Of a stretch of 64,000 nucleotides of DNA, positions 8,761 to 17,064 are shown in pieces. Source of the DNA: DASUPK01 sp963797265 (lineage in GTDB: Bacteria; Actinomycetota; Thermoleophilia; Solirubrobacterales; 70-9); the NCBI GenBank assembly GCA_963797265.1, contig CAWCOY010000001.1, forward strand, positions 62,001 through 126,000. Direction: 5' to 3'. Position 1 is the first letter of the stretch; each line of letters begins with the position of its first letter. Below the pieces are notes generated by a model that was not told the origin of the DNA, did not search any database, and was given only the letters and a program-made list of their open reading frames with translations. The position numbers and the translations under genes were made by a program.

Positions 8761-9701
8761 GGACCGCCTACCTCGGCACTTCCGAGTTCGCGGCGACCGT
8801 CCTTCGCCGCCTCGCCGATAGCCCACACCGCCCGGCGCTGGTGGTCACCCCGCCGGACAGCCGCCGGGGGCGGGGGCGGAAGCTCACGCCGCCGCCTGCC
8901 GCCGAGGCCACGCGGGAGCTGGGGCTGGAGCTTCACCAGACGGCCGATGTGAACTCCGACCCATCGCTCGCTGCGATCCGGGCGGCCAAACCCGAGGCGA
9001 TCATCGTCTGCGCCTTCGGCCAGCTGATCAAGGAGCCGCTGCTCAGCGAGTTCCTGATGCTGAACGTGCATCCCTCGCTGATCCCGCGCTGGCGGGGCGC
9101 AGCGCCGATCGAGCGGGCGCTGATGGAGGGCGATGAGAGAACCGGCGTAACGATCATGCGGGTGACTGCGGGACTCGATTCGGGGCCCGTTGCCCTGGCC
9201 GAGGAGGTCAGCGTTGACGGCGACGACGACTACTCATCGCTATCGACCCGGCTCGCATCGGCGGCCGGAGAGCTGGTGGTGCGAGCGCTCGGCTTACTCG
9301 GAGAGGAGAAGCTGGACTTCACCGACCAGAACGAAGCCCACGCCACCTACGCCGAGAAGATCTCACCCGAGGAGCGGCGGCTCGATCCCGACCGGCCCGT
9401 CGCCGAGCTCGAACGACGGGTCAGGGCGCTGACGCCTCACGTCGGCGCCTATCTCGAGCTCGAAGACGGGAGCAGGCTGGGCGTGCGGTCGGCCGAGGCC
9501 GGCTACATGTCCACAGTCGGATCGCCGGAGACGCATTCCGGATCATCGGATCCAGGCACGATCGTGGCCGAAGGCGATGACCTGGTGCTCATCGGGCAAG
9601 GCGGCGTTCTCCGCCTCGAGGTCGTCCAACCCCCCGGAAAGAAGCCGATGAGCGCGGCGGATTTTCTGCGGGGCCACGAGCCACCAAGGAAGGCCACCTA
9701 A
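8757..9701 (+). CDS. fmt: Methionyl-tRNA formyltransferase
   Basis: Formylates initiator Met-tRNA. The 314 residues include the N-terminal fold with YLGTSEFAATVLRRL and RRGRGRKLTPPPA (loop 1), the folate-binding core LNVHPSLIPRWRGAAPIERAL with the SLLP-like signature, and a C-terminal OB domain ending VQPPGKKPMSAADFLRGH. GTG start 8757 overlaps the def stop (GTGA). In many actinobacteria rsmB/fmu follows; here it is absent and a small zinc-ribbon gene follows. Confidence 0.96.
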   Translation: MRTAYLGTSEFAATVLRRLADSPHRPALVVTPPDSRRGRGRKLTPPPAAEATRELGLELHQTADVNSDPSLAAIRAAKPEAIIVCAFGQLIKEPLLSEFLMLNVHPSLIPRWRGAAPIERALMEGDERTGVTIMRVTAGLDSGPVALAEEVSVDGDDDYSSLSTRLASAAGELVVRALGLLGEEKLDFTDQNEAHATYAEKISPEERRLDPDRPVAELERRVRALTPHVGAYLELEDGSRLGVRSAEAGYMSTVGSPETHSGSSDPGTIVAEGDDLVLIGQGGVLRLEVVQPPGKKPMSAADFLRGHEPPRKAT

Positions 9702-9709
9702 CCGCTCGC

Positions 9710-9715
9710 TACTCT
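9710..9715 (+). promoter_or_regulatory. -10 hexamer TACTCT, zinc-ribbon gene
   Basis: TACTCT ends 6 nt before GTG 9722 with no SD between, a leaderless arrangement. Confidence 0.55.
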
Positions 9716-9721
9716 CGTCAC

Positions 9722-9997
9722 GTGGCCGAACGGATCGAAAGCGGCCTGGGAAGTGCGGCCGGGGCCGAGGAGTCGAGCGAGGGGGCGCTCCGTCGCCCGA
9801 ATTGCCCGGGCTGCGGCGAGCCCTGGCTGCGCCCCGCGCAGCTCCCCGGACGGTTCGTCTGCGTCTACTGCCTGCGCCGCTTCGAGCTCGTCTCGCAGTG
9901 CCCGAACTGCGGCGAGCACGGCACGATCAGCCGCATGAGCCGCACCGAGGACATGATGTGCAACAGCTGCGGCCACTCGATGCTCCGGAGCATCTGA
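9722..9997 (+). CDS. Small double zinc-ribbon protein, unrecognised
   Basis: A 91-residue protein with six CxxC-type cysteine groups: CPGCGEPW, CVYCLRRF, CPNCGEHG and CNSCGH. They are arranged as two zinc ribbons after a 28-residue acidic, alanine-rich N-terminus. There is no catalytic motif. It lies between fmt and rpe, where rsmB is common in related genomes, and has its own TACTCT -10 at leaderless spacing. Possible roles are nucleic acid binding or a protein adaptor; I do not assign one. Confidence 0.75.
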   Translation: MAERIESGLGSAAGAEESSEGALRRPNCPGCGEPWLRPAQLPGRFVCVYCLRRFELVSQCPNCGEHGTISRMSRTEDMMCNSCGHSMLRSI

Positions 9998-10005
9998 CAC
10001 GGCGA

Positions 10006-10713
10006 ATGGAAGCCGCCACCGATAAGGCCTCGTCCACGCGGCGCGAGCTCTACGCGGGCAAGCGCGTCGCGCCCTCGATCCTCTCCGCCGATTTCTCCCG
10101 CCTCGGCGCGCAGATCGAGGAGGTGATGACCGCCGGCGCGCGGATCATTCACGTGGACGTGATGGACGGCCATTTCGTCCCCCCGATCACGATCGGCCCC
10201 CTTATCGCGAGCTCGATCTCCGACCAGGTCCACCAGGTGGGCGGCGCGATCGACGTTCACCTGATGATCGAGCGCCCCGACGAGCACATCGACGAGTTCG
10301 CCAAGGCCGGCGCCGACTCGATCACCTTCCACGCCGAGGCCACCCCGCACATCAACCGCACGCTGAACGCGATTCGTGAGCTGGGCTGCCTCGCCGGCCT
10401 TGCAATCAACCCCGGCACGCCGGTCGGCGCGGTCGGTGAATCGATCCACGACGCGGACCTGTTCCTCTGCATGACGGTCAATCCGGGTTGGGGAGGCCAG
10501 CCGTTTATCGCCGACTCTCCGGACAAGGTCAGGAGACTCGCTTCGCTGGTCGGCGAGGGCACCATCGAGGTCGACGGCGGAATCGATAGCGGCACCGCCG
10601 GCAGCATGGCCGACGCGGGAGCGGGGCTGTTCGTCGCCGGCTCTGCGGTCTTCGGCGCCGACGACCCGGCCGCGGCCTACAACGCCATCGCGGAGGCGGC
10701 CGGCGCTGTATAG
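10006..10713 (+). CDS. rpe: Ribulose-phosphate 3-epimerase
   Basis: Interconverts ribulose-5-P and xylulose-5-P in the pentose phosphate pathway, supplying Ru5P to RibBA downstream. The 235 residues form a TIM barrel with VAPSILSADFSRLG, HVDVMDGHFVPPITIGP (metal His and catalytic Asp), HLMIERPDE, MTVNPGWGGQPFI and VDGGI (second catalytic Asp). The N-terminus has a 20-residue extension. ATG 10006 follows the zinc-ribbon stop by 8 nt. Confidence 0.96.
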   Translation: MEAATDKASSTRRELYAGKRVAPSILSADFSRLGAQIEEVMTAGARIIHVDVMDGHFVPPITIGPLIASSISDQVHQVGGAIDVHLMIERPDEHIDEFAKAGADSITFHAEATPHINRTLNAIRELGCLAGLAINPGTPVGAVGESIHDADLFLCMTVNPGWGGQPFIADSPDKVRRLASLVGEGTIEVDGGIDSGTAGSMADAGAGLFVAGSAVFGADDPAAAYNAIAEAAGAV

Positions 10714-11755
10714 GCGCGAGCGCGCGGAGCTCGAGCCCTTCCTGAGGCGGCTGGCGGCCCTCGCCGGGCTGGTCGTCGCGATCCTCCTTGCCGGCGCGAT
10801 CGCCTGGTCGCTGTTCGAGAGCGTCTCGCTCTGGAGAGGCTTTCTCTTCACGCTGGATACGGTCGCGACGGTGGGGTCGAACCCGGATCCGCCCGACCTC
10901 GGCGGCCAGATCACCAAGGTCCTCCTGATCCTGGTGGGCGTGGGTACGCTCTTCTACGCCCTGGTGACGGTCGCGGAGTTCTTCGTCGCGGGGCACGTGG
11001 GAGAAATCCTCGCGGAGCGCCGCACTCTGAAGAAGATCGACGACCTCAAAGACCACCACTTGATCTGCGGTTTCGGCCGCGTCGGGCGGCAGGTCGCACG
11101 AGACCTCAAGGTGGGCGGCGACAACTTCGTGGTCATCGACGGGCTGCAGGAGAACAAGGAGATCGCCGACCAGATGGGAGCGCTCTTCCTCCACGGCCGG
11201 CCCTCGGAGGACGAGATGCTCAAGGCCGCCGGCATCGAGCGGGCGGTATCGGTGCTCGCCTGCGCCGACTCGGACGCCGAGAACATCTTCACCTGCCTGA
11301 CCGCCCGAGAGCTCCGCTCCGACATCACCATCGTCGCGCGAGCGAGCGTGGAGGACTCGGAGAAGAAGCTGCTGCGCGCGGGCGCGGACCGGGTGATCTC
11401 GCCCTACAAGTCGAGCGGGGCGGAGATGGCGCGTCTCGCGCTCCAGCCGCAGGTCACCGGGGTCGTCGACGTCGCCCCGGAGTACCGCATGGAGGAGATT
11501 GACGTCAGCGAGGGCTGCGCCGGGGAGGGCAAGGCAATAGGAGAGGTCAGGGGAACCACCACGATCGCAGCACTCCGCAGCGCCGACGGCCGGGTCTCGC
11601 CGCAGCCGCCCTCGAGCACGGTCCTGCAGAAGGGAGACGTCCTGATCGCGATGGGAACTACCGAAGCGCTCAAGAAGCTCGAGTCGATGTTCGCCCCCAC
11701 GCGGCCGGGCACCTCGACGTCCGCTCAGCCGGCCTCGTCGCCAGAAGCGAGCTGA
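10706..11755 (+). CDS. MthK-like K+ channel with RCK (TrkA-N/TrkA-C) domains, CTG start
   Basis: A 349-residue channel subunit: TM1 (residues about 13-32, LAGLVVAILLAGAIAWSLF), a pore helix and filter (DTVATVGSN), TM2 (about 70-88), then a cytosolic RCK domain with the Rossmann motif LICGFGRVGRQVAR and the TrkA-C part. No ATG/GTG/TTG lies in frame before the pore helix. A GTG at 10871 would delete TM1 and split the filter. CTG 10706 has GGAGG 9 nt upstream (10692-10696) and overlaps the rpe stop by 8 nt. The filter reads TVGSN instead of TVGYG, and the Asp after it is missing. Its 3' end overlaps the convergent flippase gene by 31 nt. Confidence 0.8.
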   Translation: MYRRERAELEPFLRRLAALAGLVVAILLAGAIAWSLFESVSLWRGFLFTLDTVATVGSNPDPPDLGGQITKVLLILVGVGTLFYALVTVAEFFVAGHVGEILAERRTLKKIDDLKDHHLICGFGRVGRQVARDLKVGGDNFVVIDGLQENKEIADQMGALFLHGRPSEDEMLKAAGIERAVSVLACADSDAENIFTCLTARELRSDITIVARASVEDSEKKLLRAGADRVISPYKSSGAEMARLALQPQVTGVVDVAPEYRMEEIDVSEGCAGEGKAIGEVRGTTTIAALRSADGRVSPQPPSSTVLQKGDVLIAMGTTEALKKLESMFAPTRPGTSTSAQPASSPEAS

Positions 11756-13113
11756 AGCTCCATCTCTTCGGTGGACCCCGGCTCGACGCGCACCTCCCGC
11801 GGCTCCAGCGGCTGGCGGTAGAGCCAGTAGAGCAGTGAGCAGAGGAGGGCAGCGGTCCCGAGATAGCCGATCACGACCCGGTGGAAGTCGTTGTCGACGA
11901 TCGGGATCAGGACCCAGGCGACGAAGGCGATCGCGGAGCCCGTCCAGCAGAATGAGGCGCGGCGGACCTGCCCCTTGGCGAGCGCGGCCTGATTGAGGGT
12001 CGCCGCCGACAGATAAACGCCCATCCCGATGCTGACAGTGATCAGATCGATGCGCTGGTACGTGTGCTTCTTGCCGAAGGCGATCTGCATCAGCTCCGGG
12101 CCGGCGATCAGCATCGCCAGGGTGACCAGGCCAGCGAACGCGAGGACCGCAAGGATCGTCACCCGTACGGATGCGCGGAAGTCCTTCTCGTTGCCCTGAG
12201 ATCCGAGCGTGGTCAGGTGGGGGAGAAGGCTGGTCTGAACGGCTTGGAACAGCTGGAGCGGCGCCCTGGCGAGCATCAGCACGTTGAAGATGTAGCCGGC
12301 GGCGGCGGCACCCGCGGTGGCGTTCAGCAGCAGGTTTCCCGCGTTCAGGATCGTCTGCTCCGAGAGCATGATCAGGAACACGCCCGCCGCGAATCGCCCT
12401 CCCCGCGCGAGCGTGAATTCAGAGGTGCCGGGCGGGGGGCCGCCCGAGGTCGCCCCCCCGACCGCCTCCTCCGTGCCGCTGAAGCGGCGGAGGAAGGCGA
12501 GTGGCACCACGATCAGTGAGAGCGTCGGGGCTGCGAGGATGCCGAGGGCGACAGCGGTCTGCCCGGAGGCGATGCCCAGTGCTACCGCGGCTGCGAAGGC
12601 CGTACGCGCAGTCGACTCGCAGATGATCTGCAGGGCGTAGATCGTCAGGCGACCGCTGCCCGCGAGGAAACCGCGGGCGAAGTAGCTCGCGCCGTAGGCG
12701 GTGACCGCGGCAATCCCGATCCAATACAGCGTCGTGTTGCCGTGCAGAAGGCGGTCGGTGATGGGCTCCCGCAGGGCCAGCGCCACCACGTCGAACGCGA
12801 TCGCGACGCCGACCTGGATCGTCGCGGCTACCCGAACGGTGTGGGCAATGGGCGTCCCACGGGCCAGGTTCTCGGAGATGGTGCGCGAGAGCAGCTGCTC
12901 GACCGGGCGCTGCAGGACCGAGATGACGATGAAGACCGAGACCCAAAGCACCGTCACCTCGCCGTATTGCTCACGCGAGAGCTCGTGCGAGGCGATCGCG
13001 AAGTAGAGGTAGGTGATCAGCCCGGTGATCCCGACCCCGATGGAGAGCAGGCTGGCGCGACGCCCGTAACTCCTCGCCTCGTCCGTCGCCTGCACGCGCC
13101 CCACTCTCGGCAT
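11725..13113 (-). CDS. Polysaccharide flippase, Wzx/MATE-like membrane protein
   Basis: A 462-residue integral membrane protein with about 12-14 hydrophobic helices. The start (RRASLLSIGVGITGLITYLYFAIASHEL...YGEVTVLWVSVFIVISVL) matches the oligosaccharide flippase family, which moves lipid-linked sugars across the membrane. The C-terminus is a short acidic tail. No glycosyltransferases lie nearby, so the substrate is unknown. ATG 13113 was chosen because TAGTCT ends 8 nt upstream; the longer form from 13161 would run into the ribD control region. Confidence 0.82.
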   Translation of the reverse strand: MPRVGRVQATDEARSYGRRASLLSIGVGITGLITYLYFAIASHELSREQYGEVTVLWVSVFIVISVLQRPVEQLLSRTISENLARGTPIAHTVRVAATIQVGVAIAFDVVALALREPITDRLLHGNTTLYWIGIAAVTAYGASYFARGFLAGSGRLTIYALQIICESTARTAFAAAVALGIASGQTAVALGILAAPTLSLIVVPLAFLRRFSGTEEAVGGATSGGPPPGTSEFTLARGGRFAAGVFLIMLSEQTILNAGNLLLNATAGAAAAGYIFNVLMLARAPLQLFQAVQTSLLPHLTTLGSQGNEKDFRASVRVTILAVLAFAGLVTLAMLIAGPELMQIAFGKKHTYQRIDLITVSIGMGVYLSAATLNQAALAKGQVRRASFCWTGSAIAFVAWVLIPIVDNDFHRVVIGYLGTAALLCSLLYWLYRQPLEPREVRVEPGSTEEMELQLASGDEAG

Positions 13114-13121
13114 GACGGAGG

Positions 13122-13127
13122 AGACTA
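13122..13127 (-). promoter_or_regulatory. -10 hexamer TAGTCT of the flippase gene
   Basis: Reads TAGTCT on the minus strand and ends 8 nt before ATG 13113. It lies back to back with the ribD -10. Confidence 0.55.
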
Positions 13128-13133
13128 CTGCCG

Positions 13134-13139
13134 TACAAT
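13134..13139 (+). promoter_or_regulatory. -10 hexamer TACAAT of the rib operon
   Basis: TACAAT lies 40 nt before the ribD ATG. The predicted 5' UTR of about 33 nt is too short for an FMN riboswitch and instead carries an operator-like palindrome. Confidence 0.45.
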
Positions 13140-13146
13140 CACTGGC

Positions 13147-13167
13147 TGACTGACCAGTCAATCAGTC
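13147..13167. promoter_or_regulatory. Operator-like inverted repeats before ribD
   Basis: TGACTG-ac-CAGTCA (13147-13160) is a perfect 6-bp inverted repeat with a 2-bp spacer. It overlaps a second inverted repeat, GACTGA (13148-13153) with TCAGTC (13162-13167). The form resembles TetR-family operators. It lies just downstream of the predicted rib start and close to the divergent flippase promoter. Confidence 0.45.
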
Positions 13168-13179
13168 TGGAGAGACCGC

Positions 13180-14310
13180 ATGGAGACGGTCGGCACCGAA
13201 CAGGACGCACCCCACCTGCGCCGCGCGCTTGACCTGGCGGAGGGGGGTCGCGGGCGGGTGAACCCCAACCCCATGGTCGGCGCCGTGCTCGTGCGCGAGG
13301 GCGAGGTGATCGGCGAGGGCTTTCACGCCGAGCTCGGCGGATTGCACGCCGAGCGGGTGGCGATCAAGGACGCCCGCGAGCGTAGCGAGGACCCGGTCGG
13401 CTCGACCATCTACGTCACGCTCGAGCCCTGTGCTCATACCGGACGCCAGCCTCCCTGCACCGAGGCGATCCTCGAGGCGGGAATCTCCCGCGTCGTTTAC
13501 GCGTCCGCGGACCCCACCGAGAAGGCCTCAGGACGCGGGCCGGGCATACTCCGCGACGGTGGCGTCGAGGTCGACCTGGCGGGCGGCCCCGAGGCCGCCG
13601 CGGCCCGGCTGCTCAACCAACCCTTCCGCAAGCGCGCCCGCACGGGCCGGCCGCTGGTCACCTACAAGGCGGCGATGTCGCTCGACGGCCGCGTCGCCTC
13701 GCCCACCGGCGACTCGCGCTGGATCTCCAGCGCCGAGAGCCGCGAGCTCGTCCACCGCTGGCGGGAGGAGTGCGATGCCATCGCGGTCGGCATCGGCACC
13801 GCCCTCGCCGACGATCCGCTGCTCACCGCCCGGCTCGAGGACAGCTCCCGGCAACCCGCCCGGGTCGTCTTCGATTCCCAGGCGAGGCTGCCGATCGGGT
13901 CCGCGCTGGCCAACTCCATCGACGAGGCGCCGCTGATCGTGATCTGCGCTCCCGAGGCCCCATCCGCCCGCCGCGAGACACTCGAGGGAGCGGGGGCCGA
14001 GGTGATCGTGACGCCGGGACGGACTCCCGGGGACCGCCTCGAGGCTGCGCTCGTCGAGCTCGGCCGCCGCGAGATCCAGGACCTCCTGGTCGAGGGTGGC
14101 CCGACCCTCGCCGGCGCGCTCTTCGACGCGGGCGAGATCGACCAGATCCGCCTCTTCGTCGCCCCCGTGCTGGTCGGCGCCGCGCAGGCTCGGGCGGTGT
14201 TGGAGGGCGAAGGAGTCGCCCGGATCGCCGATGGAGCCCGGCCCCTCGCGACCAGCTTCGAGCAGGTCGGCGAGGACGTCCTGATCCGCGCGAGGCTGCG
14301 GGAATGGTGA
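13180..14310 (+). CDS. ribD: Bifunctional pyrimidine deaminase / reductase RibD
   Basis: Second and third steps of riboflavin synthesis. The N-terminal deaminase has the zinc site HAE (GGLHAERVA) and PCAHTGRQPPC. The C-terminal reductase (from about residue 145) has YKAAMSLDGRVASPTGDSRWISS, a DPLLTAR segment and LLVEGGPTLAGALFDAG, the NADPH-binding GGP. At 376 residues it is the normal length. ATG 13180 has GGAGA 5-9 nt upstream. First gene of ribD-ribE-ribBA-ribH. Confidence 0.97.
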   Translation: METVGTEQDAPHLRRALDLAEGGRGRVNPNPMVGAVLVREGEVIGEGFHAELGGLHAERVAIKDARERSEDPVGSTIYVTLEPCAHTGRQPPCTEAILEAGISRVVYASADPTEKASGRGPGILRDGGVEVDLAGGPEAAAARLLNQPFRKRARTGRPLVTYKAAMSLDGRVASPTGDSRWISSAESRELVHRWREECDAIAVGIGTALADDPLLTARLEDSSRQPARVVFDSQARLPIGSALANSIDEAPLIVICAPEAPSARRETLEGAGAEVIVTPGRTPGDRLEAALVELGRREIQDLLVEGGPTLAGALFDAGEIDQIRLFVAPVLVGAAQARAVLEGEGVARIADGARPLATSFEQVGEDVLIRARLREW

Positions 14311-14317
14311 TCGGCTG

Positions 14318-14977
14318 ATGTTCACGGGGATCGTCAGCGAGCTGGGAAGCGTGGACGCCGTCGAGAGCTCGGCCGACGGGGCGCGCCTGCGAGTTCGGGC
14401 CGACCTCGCCTCCGAGCTGGGCGACGGGGACTCCGTGGCGGTGAACGGGGCCTGCCTGACCGCCACCTCGGTCGGGAACGGTGCCTTCGAGGCCGACGTG
14501 ATGCACCAGACGCTCGAGCTCACCACGCTCGGGGAGCTCGAATCCGGATCGAGCGTCAACCTCGAGTTGCCGCTGCGCGCCGACGACCGGCTCGGAGGTC
14601 ACCTGGTGCAGGGACACGTCGACGGGACCGGGACCGTCACCGGGGTCTCGGACGACGGCTTCGCGAAGCGCATTCGCGTCGAGCTTCCGGATGAGCTCCT
14701 GCCCTACGTGGTCGAGCATGGATCGATCGCGATCGAGGGCGTGAGCCTGACGATCGCCGCGCTCCGCGACGACGCCGTCGAGGTCTCCCTGATCCCCGAG
14801 ACGCTCGAGCGCACCACCCTCGGCCGGCTCGAAGCGGGGGATCGCGTCAACGTCGAGTGCGACGTCTTCGCCCGGTACGTCCAGCGGCAACTGTCGTGGA
14901 GCGAGGGTGCTGCGCATATGCGAGGGGGCTCCGAAGGAGCCACCCGTACGGAAGGCAGCAGCAACCCGTTTAATTAG
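14318..14977 (+). CDS. ribE: Riboflavin synthase alpha chain
   Basis: Dismutates two lumazines to riboflavin and the pyrimidine precursor. Two lumazine-binding repeats are visible: MFTGIVSELG...VNGACLTAT...V-M-x-x-T and GHVDGTGTV...IEGVSLTI...LIPETLERTTL. Length is 219 residues, about 15-20 longer than usual, because of a Gly/Ser-rich tail. The tail contains the palindrome GGCTCC-GAA-GGAGCC, suggesting a late insertion. ribBA follows 12 nt later with AGGAGG as SD. Confidence 0.96.
   Translation: MFTGIVSELGSVDAVESSADGARLRVRADLASELGDGDSVAVNGACLTATSVGNGAFEADVMHQTLELTTLGELESGSSVNLELPLRADDRLGGHLVQGHVDGTGTVTGVSDDGFAKRIRVELPDELLPYVVEHGSIAIEGVSLTIAALRDDAVEVSLIPETLERTTLGRLEAGDRVNVECDVFARYVQRQLSWSEGAAHMRGGSEGATRTEGSSNPFN
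14927..14941. repeat. GAA-triloop palindrome inside the ribE 3' end
   Basis: GGCTCC-GAA-GGAGCC is a perfect 6-bp stem with a GAA loop, in the codons for the non-conserved RibE tail (GSEGA). It resembles the hairpins near metK and xerD and the palindromes in the APH-like and DUF222 genes. Confidence 0.45.
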
Positions 14978-14989
14978 GAGGAGCACTGA

Positions 14990-16327
14990 ATGGCAGAACG
15001 CAACCTGACCGAGACCAAGCGAGAGTCGCCCTTCGCCACCGTAGAGGAGGCGATCGAAGACATCCGCCGCGGGCGCATGGTGGTCGTCTGCGACGACGAG
15101 AACCGCGAGAACGAGGGCGACCTCACGCTGGCCGCGCAATTCGCCACCCCTGAGGCGATCAACTTCATGGCGACCCACGGCCGCGGGCTGATCTGTCTCG
15201 CGCTCACCGACGAGCGCTGCCAGGAGCTCGGCCTGAACCTGATGGCGGCCAAGAACGAGGCTCCCTTCCAGACCGCCTTCACCGTCTCCGTCGAAGCGCG
15301 CGAGGGGGTCACCACCGGGATCTCGGCCGCCGACCGGGCGCGGACGATCCAGGTCGCGATCGACCCACACTCGCAGCCGCGGGACCTGGTCCAGCCCGGG
15401 CACGTCTTTCCCCTGAAGGCGAAGGACGGCGGCGTGCTCGAGCGGACGGGTCAGACGGAGGCCGCCGTCGACCTCGCCCGCCTCGCCGGTCTGATCCCGG
15501 CGGGCGTGATCTGCGAGGTGATGAACGAGGACGGGACGATGGCGCGCGTGCCGGACCTGGTCGGCTATTGCGCGAAGCACGACCTGAAGATGGTGACGGT
15601 CGCCGACCTGATCGCGTATCGGCGTCGGACCGAGAAGCTGATCGAGCGGATCGTCTCGACGAAGCTGCCGACCGCGTTCGGGGAGTTCACGGCCGTGGGC
15701 TACCGCTCGCTGATCGACGACAAGCACCACGTCGCGATGGTCAAGGGCGAGGTGGCCGGCTCCGAGGACGTCCTGGTCCGGGTCCACTCCGAGTGCCTCA
15801 CCGGCGACGTCTTCCACTCGCTGCGCTGCGATTGCGGCGAGCAGCTCGAGGCGGCGCTCGCGATGATCGAGCGCGAGGGCAGGGGGGTGCTGCTCTACCT
15901 CTCGCAGGAGGGGCGCGGCATCGGGCTGCTCAACAAGCTGCGCGCCTACAAGCTGCAGGAGGAGGGCCTCGACACGGTCGACGCCAACCTCAAACTCGGG
16001 CTGCCGGCCGATCTGCGCGACTACGGGATCGGCGCCCAGATCCTGGTCGACCTGGGGCTGTCGAGCATCCGCATCCTCACCAACAACCCGAAGAAGATCC
16101 TCGGCCTCGAGGGCTACGGCCTCTCCGTCACCGACCAGGTGCCGATCCAGTCGGTTCCAAACCCGCACAACGAGGCCTATCTGAGGGCCAAGCGCGACCG
16201 GATGGGCCACGCGCTCCATCACCAGGGCCTGCCGCTTGACGAGCAGCTGCTCTACGAGGAGCACCGCAAGGACGAGGAGAACCGGCGCGAGGGTCAAGCG
16301 TCGGGCGACTACCCGCCCGGTGACTGA
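14990..16327 (+). CDS. ribBA: Bifunctional DHBP synthase / GTP cyclohydrolase II
   Basis: Provides both precursors of riboflavin. The N-terminal RibB half (residues 1-210) has CDDENRENEGDL, HGRGLICLAL and the TGISAADRARTI loop. The C-terminal RibA half has VRVHSECLTGDVFHSLRCDCGEQL (zinc cysteines), LSQEGRGIGL and NNPKKILGLEGYGL. Length is 445 residues. A clear SD AGGAGG lies at 14976-14981. The 3' end overlaps ribH by 8 nt. Confidence 0.97.
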   Translation: MAERNLTETKRESPFATVEEAIEDIRRGRMVVVCDDENRENEGDLTLAAQFATPEAINFMATHGRGLICLALTDERCQELGLNLMAAKNEAPFQTAFTVSVEAREGVTTGISAADRARTIQVAIDPHSQPRDLVQPGHVFPLKAKDGGVLERTGQTEAAVDLARLAGLIPAGVICEVMNEDGTMARVPDLVGYCAKHDLKMVTVADLIAYRRRTEKLIERIVSTKLPTAFGEFTAVGYRSLIDDKHHVAMVKGEVAGSEDVLVRVHSECLTGDVFHSLRCDCGEQLEAALAMIEREGRGVLLYLSQEGRGIGLLNKLRAYKLQEEGLDTVDANLKLGLPADLRDYGIGAQILVDLGLSSIRILTNNPKKILGLEGYGLSVTDQVPIQSVPNPHNEAYLRAKRDRMGHALHHQGLPLDEQLLYEEHRKDEENRREGQASGDYPPGD

Positions 16328-16805
16328 GGCTCCCGAGCACGAGCGTTTCAGCGAGGACGAGCGCGAGGCGCTCGCCCCCCTGGAGTTCGCCGTCTGCGTG
16401 GCGACCTTCTACGAGGACATCGCCGAGCGGCTGCTGAACGGGGCGGCCGAGGGCTTCGATCTCGGCGGCGTCAGCGAGGCCTCGGTTCACACCTTCAGGG
16501 TGCCGGGTGCCTTTGAGTTGCCGTTCGCGGCGAAGCTCTGCGCCGAGTCGGGCCGTTTCGCCGGGATCGCCTGTCTCGGTGTCGTGATCCGCGGGGAGAC
16601 CAGCCATTACGACCACGTCTGCAGGGAGGTCGCGTCCGGGACCCAGCGGGTGCAGCTCGACACGGGCGTCCCCTGCGCCTTCGGGGTGATCACCGCCGGG
16701 AACATGGACCAGGCGCTGGCCCGGTCCGGCGGGGGCAAGCGCGACCAGGGCCGCGGCGCGGCCGTCGTCGCGATGCGGATGGCGCTGTTGAAGGATTCGA
16801 TCTAG
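16320..16805 (+). CDS. ribH: 6,7-dimethyl-8-ribityllumazine synthase
   Basis: Condenses DHBP with the pyrimidine to lumazine and forms icosahedral or pentameric shells. The 161 residues contain FYEDIAERLLNGA, the VPGAFELPFAAK phosphate region, GVVIRGETSHYDHVC (catalytic His) and GVITAGNMDQALARSG. GTG 16320 overlaps the ribBA stop and gives a normal-length protein; longer in-frame forms lie inside ribBA. Confidence 0.95.
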   Translation: MTEAPEHERFSEDEREALAPLEFAVCVATFYEDIAERLLNGAAEGFDLGGVSEASVHTFRVPGAFELPFAAKLCAESGRFAGIACLGVVIRGETSHYDHVCREVASGTQRVQLDTGVPCAFGVITAGNMDQALARSGGGKRDQGRGAAVVAMRMALLKDSI

Positions 16806-16809
16806 CGGC

Positions 16810-16815
16810 TATCCT
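16810..16815 (+). promoter_or_regulatory. -10 hexamer TATCCT of rpmB
   Basis: TATCCT ends 9 nt before ATG 16825, without an SD. Confidence 0.55.
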
Positions 16816-16824
16816 GCCCCGCCC

Positions 16825-17019
16825 ATGGCAAAGGTCTGTCACAGCTGCGGCAAGCGTCCCGCCTTCGGCAACTCGCGCAGCCACTCGATGGTCGCGACTC
16901 GGCGGCGCTTCAACCCGAACCTCCAGAAGGTCCGGATCCAGGAGGAGAACGGCCGCACCCGGCGCGTCTACGTATGCGCCCGTTGTCTGAAGTCGAACAA
17001 GGTCACCAAAGCCGCCTGA
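16825..17019 (+). CDS. rpmB: Ribosomal protein L28
   Basis: A 64-residue 50S protein with CHSCGK near the N-terminus and CARCLKSNKV near the C-terminus, so it is a zinc-binding (C+) version. GNSRSHSMVATRRRFNPNLQKVRI is the L28 core, followed by RRVYVCARC. Leaderless spacing to TATCCT. Confidence 0.96.
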   Translation: MAKVCHSCGKRPAFGNSRSHSMVATRRRFNPNLQKVRIQEENGRTRRVYVCARCLKSNKVTKAA

Positions 17020-17064
17020 CCCACAACTGATCGTCTCGGGGGTCTAGGGTTCCCGCTGGTCCCC

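Noticed and set aside
13139..13179. FMN riboswitch upstream of ribD
   Set aside because: The predicted leader is about 33 nt and lacks the conserved RFN helices; not enough space.
13823..16297. An 824-codon minus-strand open frame across ribD-ribE-ribBA
   Set aside because: It is antisense to three well-supported rib genes and consists of low-complexity R/G/V/L composition typical of GC-rich antisense frames; no domain is visible.
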